From Cavia porcellus (taxonomy: Eukaryota > Chordata > Mammalia > Rodentia > Caviidae): a DNA stretch of 64,000 bases. Shown piece after piece: positions 57,801 to 64,000 of the stretch (its first letter is position 1; every line of letters starts with the position of its first letter). A program made the position numbers and the translations under genes. Below the pieces are notes generated by a model. That model did not search any database. It saw only the letters and a list, made by a program, of their open reading frames with translations, and was not told the origin of the DNA. The stretch spans positions 4,784,501-4,848,500 of the forward strand of contig NW_026947488.1 in NCBI RefSeq assembly GCF_034190915.1, read 5' to 3'.

Positions 57801-58734
57801 TGGGGCCACTGCAGTCAGAGCATCTTTTGCACCAAGGCCCTGGCTCGCTCGGCTCTCCAGTGGTGCTGGAGCAATAGCCACGCTTCTTTCCTGTGCCTTA
57901 CACCCTGCGTCCAGGCCCTGGGCCAGCACTGACAGGGCTCACCGAGTCCGCATCTCTGCTCTGTGAGCTCTGCACACCCAGGCAGCTAAAGTAGTTTTCC
58001 CAAAGTTGGGAAGTAGTAGATGAGAATTCAGACCCAGGTCCTGGCACTTCAAAAGTGTAGCCAGGTTCTTATTCTATGTAAGAAAACAGGAAGATATTTT
58101 GAACTTCATCTAAAAAGCAGAAATGACAAAGCTCCCCTGTGATGTATTCCTGAGCTGTGGGACCCTGAGCAAGTCCACTTTTCTCTGGGCTCCTGTTCAC
58201 TTGCCTATAAGTGAACACAACATCGCATCTCTGGGACCTAAAACTTAAAAGGAGAGAAGGACGGTGGGCAGGGGTGGCTGGGCCAATGGCAGGCCCGCTC
58301 AGCACAGAGAGCAAGGTGTCTTCCGTGGCCCCAGTGTGGATCTGGCATCCCTGCAAAGCTCCCCAGACTCCACCCGACTCATGTCCCAAGACTTCAGGAT
58401 GCTGCCCAGGACCTCTGTGGGTGTGGGCATCCTGGTGACTGGGAAGTGAGCTCAGGAAGCCTCAAATCAGCCCCTGAAGGAGGCTCTGTCATGGCCTCAT
58501 TCCACAGATATGGAAAGAGAGGCCCAGAACACTCCCAAGCAGAGAAGTTTAACTCACTACCAACCAGCCAGCTCCAGGGGTCTTAGTGTCCTCCATCCCT
58601 GTGTCCCTGGCCTGGGGGAGCTGGAGGTAAGTATGTGCAAGACATTGAGGGAGTGGGGACCTCAGGAGGTGCCCAGCATCAGGGACTAGCTGTCTCCTGG
58701 CAGAGCACGAGTTGATGGTGTCCATCAAATGACC
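57801..58734. other. Unique sequence with two MIR remnants
   Basis: Plus-strand MIR core at 58,150-58,230 (ggaccctgagcaagtccac) and minus-strand core at 58,485-58,560 (attccacagatatggaaaga). Nothing else recognised. Confidence 0.5.
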
Positions 58735-59230
58735 AGCACGTGTGGCTTCTGACTTAATGATTCCACTCCCAGGAATTTACCCTAAGATGTGAAGATATTA
58801 GAGCTTAGCAAAGCAAAATGTTAACAGCTACCCAGACCCCAACTTCTGTCGACAAAGGGACAAAGCAAGCATGAGACCCTACACAGCTGCCAAGGAGGCC
58901 AATCTGCTTCAAGTGTTCACGTAGCATGACTATCTAGACCCACTATCTAGTGGGGTGAAGCTAGTGACTGCCTCAGGGGAGCTACGGAAGGACACCAAGC
59001 ACGTCCCCCCCAAGAAGAAACTAATACACACCAGCATCCAGGAGATGAACAAGAGACACACAGAGCCCGTGTGCATGCAGAGGCAGAAGACTTCTGGAAG
59101 ACACAAGTTGGGGTGAAGAGGGCAGGAAGAACTTTCTTTTTATTGTATTTTCTTCCATCATGACTAATTTATTTTTGTATCAAAAGAAATGATGAGCTCA
59201 TATATTTAATACTAAAAGGTGTTTGGGTTT
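58735..59230 (+). mobile_element. Ancient L1 (L1M/HAL1-like) fragment
   Basis: cttaatgattccactcccag, gaatttaccctaagatgtg and tagtgactgcctcagggga follow the ORF2 end and 3' UTR of old L1s. Strongly diverged. Confidence 0.6.
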
Positions 59231-59399
59231 CAAAACTTCCATAGCCAGCTTTTGGATGAGATGAAATTCTTTCTCTTTTCTGGAACGGACCCCTGACCCC
59301 ACCTCAGGACTTTGAGACCCACAGGAACCCAGGCTCCGTAGCTGACCAGTGCCCACTTATAACCAGCAAGGCAGCACCGTGAGCCTGGCTGCAGCAGCT
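59231..59399. other. Unique sequence
   Basis: Nothing recognised. Confidence 0.3.
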
Positions 59400-59650
59400 A
59401 CCACAGCACAAGTGTTTATTTAACTGATGGTCACTGTCTTCATTGAAATGATGCTCGCCTGTTAAAAATGAGCATCTGCTGGATCTGTCGCCATGACGAA
59501 GTGCAGCTGGGTTCCTCCTCCTGCTCCCAAGGCCCAGGGTTCAATATTTGGCTCATTAATTTTTAACACCCTTTTATAAATGGGGATTTAGCGAGGGGAT
59601 AAAGAGGCCATCGCTTTCCCGGGCGTGCAGCCTCCCTGCCTCCCCTCTCT
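59400..59650. promoter_or_regulatory. Candidate conserved noncoding element
   Basis: gtttatttaactgatggtca, ggctcattaatttttaacac and ccttttataaatggggattt in non-repetitive DNA. Inferred from composition. Confidence 0.35.
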
Positions 59651-62600
59651 CGGCTCTGGGATGGAGCAGGTGAGACGCAGGCCCGGGGCCTCGCCACATC
59701 AAGGCTGTGAGCAGGCACATGCTTGTGACTTGATACGTGCCAGGCAGCCCTGCTCAGCCCTGCAGCTCTAGCAGGGATAAACTTCCATCCTTAGGAAGGA
59801 CCTGAAGCCCACGCTTCCATCTGCCTGGTCCCAGCCACCCACCTGCCCCAGCCATCAGGAAGGAGCCTTTCAGCTCTAAGCTTTGTTCATTAATAAATGT
59901 CTGTGTGGAACTGCATACATTCTGTTTCCACGAGGATCTTCCATGGCTTTGTTGTTCTCCCCACAGGGGAGGACACTGTGACCCTGACATGCCCACTCGA
60001 TCATTTATGCATTCACTCATTCAACATGTGTCCACTGCTGGCCAGCTGGAGGCACTCCACCGATGACCTCAGCCTGCAGCCATGTCTGGGATGCGGCCTT
60101 GGGGAAGGGCCCACAGGCATCCTATCCTTCGTTCCAACGTCGTGCAGTATCACCACAGAGCAACTCCAAGCCCACTGCAGAATTCCACATGGCACCAACA
60201 GCAACCTCCTCTGATCTGCAGTGCAAACTTCTGGCATTCTGTGGTCACCTTCAGCTCCACAGGGGTGGGCCTGGTGCCTGTGAGCAGGTGGAGACCAGCA
60301 GAGGCGGGGGACAGGGAGAGGGGGCAAGAGGGGCAGAGGCAGAGAGGGAGAGAGGAAGAGGCCCAGGGAGTGGGAGAGGGCTGCATCCGCCGTGCACACA
60401 ATGGGAAGCAGGGAAGAGGAAGCTGGCCGCCCGCACCCTGCTTCCAGGGTAGCCAAGAGGGCCTGGAGCTGGAGGTCAGAGAGGCCAAGGCCACACTTCC
60501 CTCCTGCCTTCCTGGACCCAGCAGTTACCTGGCAGAAGTTCCCGTGCTTCTCTGCAGTGCCCCAGGTCCTGCAGCTGGCAGATAACACCTGTCACAATGG
60601 GAGCCCTTGGAGCCTTTGTGCTTCCTCTCCATGTGTGCTATTAATCATGAGACTCGGGACATTCAGGGCCCCCAAGGGGCAGCTGCACGGTGGTATCCAT
60701 TTTTCAAATAAGCTAACTGAGGTTCTATTCATTCAGTGGCCCCCAGTCCAAGATTGCATCCTGAGTAGTGGCAGGGCTGGAGAAAACCTCCCTCAGATCA
60801 GACGAGAGGGGCGACCTGGTACTCTCAAGCCTGCCGTCTGCAGGCTCACTGCTAGGAAGTGACAGCAGCCAGGCCCTGACTGCTTGTCCCCAGCCTCAAC
60901 TTCCTCAGGTTGTACAATTATATGTGACAAACACAGCATAGATCTTGTTTGCAAGGTTCCATCAGCTCGGCCACCTTCTCCAGGGAGGAAGTCATGAATG
61001 ACTCAGATGAATTCCAGGGACACCAGAGGTTTAAACCTGCTCTACCTAATGGAGCATGGCCATGGCGAATAGGGTCCCTGTCTGGACGTCTTTCATCTGA
61101 GGGGTACAGCTGCCACCATTATCCTCCTCAGCCAGGGACTGTTAATGCCTCTGATCCCTGGTAGCCATCTGAAGTCAGGGAAAAGACTTGAGGCTGCCTT
61201 AAGAGGAGCAGAGGAAAGAAGGAAGGAAGAAAAGGAGGAGGAAGGGAAGGGAGATGGGTAGATAAAAGGAAAGGAGGAAGAAGAAAACGGACGGGTGAAT
61301 GGATGGACTGGTACATATGGGAGGGTAACATTGAATCAGGGGTTACCAAATTTTAGCCTGCAAATTCTTCATCTCTAAAATTAAATTACTAGGAACACCT
61401 AAGAGTTGGGGGTGAGGATTACCTCCACTTTACAAATGCAAAGCTAAGGCTTGCAGATGAAGCTGCACCACCCAAGTTCCCAAAGAGACTGGTCCCTGGA
61501 GCCCAGGTCCTCACCCATCCAGTCACCAATGAATCCTTGTCCTGTGAAGCCCAAGTCTAGCCTGGCACTTACATGAGCACTAAACACATCAGTGCAGGGT
61601 GTGTCTACTTACTGGCTCCCGCTGGGCCACATCCAAAGAGCAGCACAGGGTGCAGCCAAAGGGGTGAAGGACAGACTTCATATGGCAGAGGTGGAGAGGA
61701 CCGGGGTGAATTTTGTTTTCAGGTGATTCGGCTTTGTTCTGATTGACTCACGGTTGTTGAAGTAGTTGTAAAACTGTGTCCTAGTCCAGTGAGTTTGCTA
61801 AAACCGTGGTCTCTTCTAAAGGCATCCTAAGGGCATGAGCTCTCATCTAAGAGCCAAAGCAGCTCTGCCTCTGCTCTTCCTTGAGCCTCGAGTTCCGTCA
61901 CACCTTTGAGAGTTGTGTTAGCTCCTTGGCAGCCACGGAAGGCCAGACCCTTCACTTCTCGGGTGTGTTAAACAGATTGCCTGTTAAAGGAGCTGTCTGG
62001 CCAGAGGCCCATCCCAGGAGAGAAGAAGATGAACTGATGGACCCATTGGGAAGCCATGTCACTTGTGTGGACTGCAACAGGGGCCCAGGGCCTGAAGCAT
62101 GTTCCATCAAACTCATCTCACTGTTTCTGCTCTTTGGATTCTTCCATACTTGTATAGGATAGAAACTAATCCCTGGAAAAGCTAAAAGGCCTTTCTGGAA
62201 TGCATTTTTAAGGTCCACTTGGAAAAACCCAGTGCTCGAGTGGAAAATAGAACCTGGGTCGTTGGCTGTCCTGCTCCTGTCTGAGTCACCAGGGCACCTG
62301 GAGGGTGAGAGCCCAAGTGACCTCACTGATCAGACTTTCTGAGTCTGAACCCTGCTGGTAGGGAGGCCAGGGCTCCAGAGCCACAAGCTCCCGCTTGAGA
62401 CCCTGGAGTAGGTGCAGGAAGCACTGCTCAAGAGACACCAGAGTGTGGGAAGATTCTCTCCCCCTCCCTCCATGAACTAGACAGAATGGGCACAGGCTCC
62501 CCGGTGGGCAAAAGCAACCTTCCGACCTCCAGTACGGCTCCCTGGAGGGAGACGAAGGGTGGACTCCTAGAGCAATGGTGGCACAGACAGGTCACTTGGC

Positions 62601-63047
62601 TCTAGAGGATCCGGCCCTCTGGTCTTGACATGGAGGCTGTAAGCAGCAGCACCTGGTGAGTGAATCAGGACACAGGTGAGGGCAAGGCTCCATCCTGTGC
62701 CCACACAGACTTCCCCACACCCCTCTCCAGGAAGTCAGAATCTATCAATTTGCAAAATAATCTCCTATCCCTGGCAGGGGCACGGTACATGACCAACACA
62801 CGGACATGTCCTGGCTGTCGGATACAGCCTTGCTGAGAGGCCCTGACCCAAGGGACTTTAGCCAGGAGTAGAGATGGGGGGACCAATGGCAAAGGGAGCC
62901 ACAAGGAGACCGGGGCTCTGGCCCGCAAGGCTGTTTCCCCGCGAGGCTGGGGGCACTGATGGACAAACGACTGATCCCAGCAGGAGTCCACTGCGACTGA
63001 ACAACTGAGAACCTAACAGCAGGTGGGGGGACCCCGTGTCTCACTAC
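59651..63047. other. Unique sequence with simple and MIR remnants
   Basis: Purine-rich GGGAGA tract at 60,300-60,365 inside opposed domain-free frames; GGAA-rich tract at 61,200-61,280; minus-strand MIR cores at 60,700-60,790 (catttttcaaataagctaac) and 61,420-61,500 (ccactttacaaatgcaaagc). 61,330-61,400 (ggggttaccaaattttagcc) could be an old DNA-transposon end. No gene recognised. Confidence 0.45.
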
Positions 63048-63069
63048 GGGACGGGACGGGAGGCGGGGG
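63048..63069 (+). other. G-quadruplex motif
   Basis: Four G runs (GGG, GGG, GGG, GGGGG) with loops of 2, 2 and 4 nt make a canonical, tight-loop G4 on the plus strand. Confidence 0.8.
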
Positions 63070-64000
63070 CAAAGGGAGAGGGCATGAACTCAGACTGGGC
63101 TTTGGGTAGGCACAGGTGGTGACACATGAACGTACTGATATCTATGTGTATCCTGTGCCCATGCAGAGCCGCTTGCTCTGCCAGCCGAGGTGGCCCTGGG
63201 CAATGACACCACCATAGCAGCGAGCCCACTCGCCCCTGATATTGGCTTCTAAGTTCACCCACCAACAGGCACAGGAGCTCTTTGGAGAAGGAGCCATGGT
63301 GGACCCAGGAGAGGAGCACACGAGCTGACCGTGGTGGCTTTCTGAGGCAGAGGGCAAGGCAGTGCTGAAACAAATCAGACCAACCTCCTCCCACCACGCT
63401 GAGAGAAGATGCAAAGGACGCGGAGCCAGCTGAAAGCGCTCCTGGTGGTCAAAGTCGGAATGATTTGAACAGGAAAACACATGGAGTATTATGGGATCAC
63501 GGCCCAAAGTAAAAATAAATATCCATGAGACCGTACTGATTAAATGATTGAATAAATAAATAAATTGGGGAGATGGATTAAATCTCTCACGCAGAAGAAT
63601 TTTCCAAATAGCTTCTGAAGACGCCTTGCCCTGGAGGAGAGGGAGAATGGCAGCCTGTTTCTTCAGGGGGGCTGCACGGCAAACTCCCTCCTGAGTGCAG
63701 AGCACAGGGCTTGACCTGGTCTGGGGAGAAAGGAGGCTTTGCTGGTGCTTCAGCTTGGATCTGAGGAAAAGGAGGGGTTTGCTGACTGTGAGCTGTGGTG
63801 GAGGTGTGGGAAAAGCATTGCAGGCACAGGGAACAGCTTGAGCTAAGACTGAGGCAGGAGGAAGCTCGACCTGTAGGAGCATCTACCAGAGGATGGGGGT
63901 GCGCTACAAACTAGGGAGCCAGGAGGACGTGGAAGCCAACAGCAGGAGTGGACAGCTGTGTGGACAGTGACAAGGATCCAGGGAGCTCCAGGCAGCCCAG
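63070..64000. other. Unique sequence to the window end
   Basis: A minus-strand frame of 246 codons at 63,142-63,882 has no recognisable domain and low-complexity flanks; treated as chance. Short (AAAT)n at 63,550-63,566. Confidence 0.4.

Noticed and set aside
63142..63882. 246-codon minus-strand frame
   Set aside because: No domain recognised and it crosses A/T-rich low-complexity DNA; consistent with chance.
1..64000. CRISPR array, operon or bacterial mobile element
   Set aside because: No regular spacer-repeat structure or dense coding; SINE and LINE content shows mammalian nuclear DNA.

Overview
The window is 64 kb of mammalian nuclear DNA and almost certainly comes from a rodent. It carries tRNA-derived ID-type SINEs with A- and B-box motifs, a 7SL-derived B1 monomer, a B1-ID composite SINE, several L1 copies of different ages, and older MIR and L2 fossils. 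I see no B2 or B4 elements, so a murid is unlikely and a squirrel-related or beaver-like lineage fits better. That placement rests on SINE sequences I recognise from memory; the species and locus cannot be fixed from this sequence. I found no protein-coding gene, intact exon series or functional RNA gene. The open reading frames in unique sequence look like chance frames, the longest of them sitting in GC-rich DNA. The only recognisable protein fragments are broken L1 ORF1 and ORF2 pieces.

Layout. 1-4.1 kb: two antisense 3' L1 fragments and an ID. 4.1-14 kb: mostly unique DNA with AT-rich, homeodomain-core-rich stretches that look like conserved noncoding elements. 14.1-15 kb: a sense L1 3' end with a nested ID, bracketed by a 78-bp local duplication. 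17.9-21.6 kb: a B1-ID composite, L2, B1 and small repeats. 21.7-22.7 kb: a CpG island. 22.8-25.15 kb: a degenerate tandem array of TG/CA-bearing modules. 25.2-29.6 kb: a 4.4-kb antisense L1 with ORF2 and the end of ORF1. 34.5-36.6 kb: an antisense L1 deletion derivative that seems to keep a 5' UTR. 39.9-48 kb: L2, ID and old L1 remnants around an unusual ERV-K-type element. 49-64 kb: mostly unique DNA with further AT-rich candidate regulatory islands and MIR fossils.

The standout is at 45,720-46,888. A class II (tRNA-Lys-primed) LTR is followed by its primer-binding site, but the complement of the primer tRNA continues for about 57 nt, far beyond the normal 18. The sequence then folds back into an inverted, internally deleted copy of the same LTR and ends at a second U3 terminus. 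The unit is bounded by TGTGAGAG and CTCTCACA termini and a 6-bp near-duplicate target site (AATAGG/AACAGG). It reads as a fossil of aberrant reverse transcription in which the tRNA primer was copied through, the nascent strand switched template, and integrase joined a molecule with two U3 ends. A younger ID sits in the left arm only, so the right arm is an internal empty-site control.
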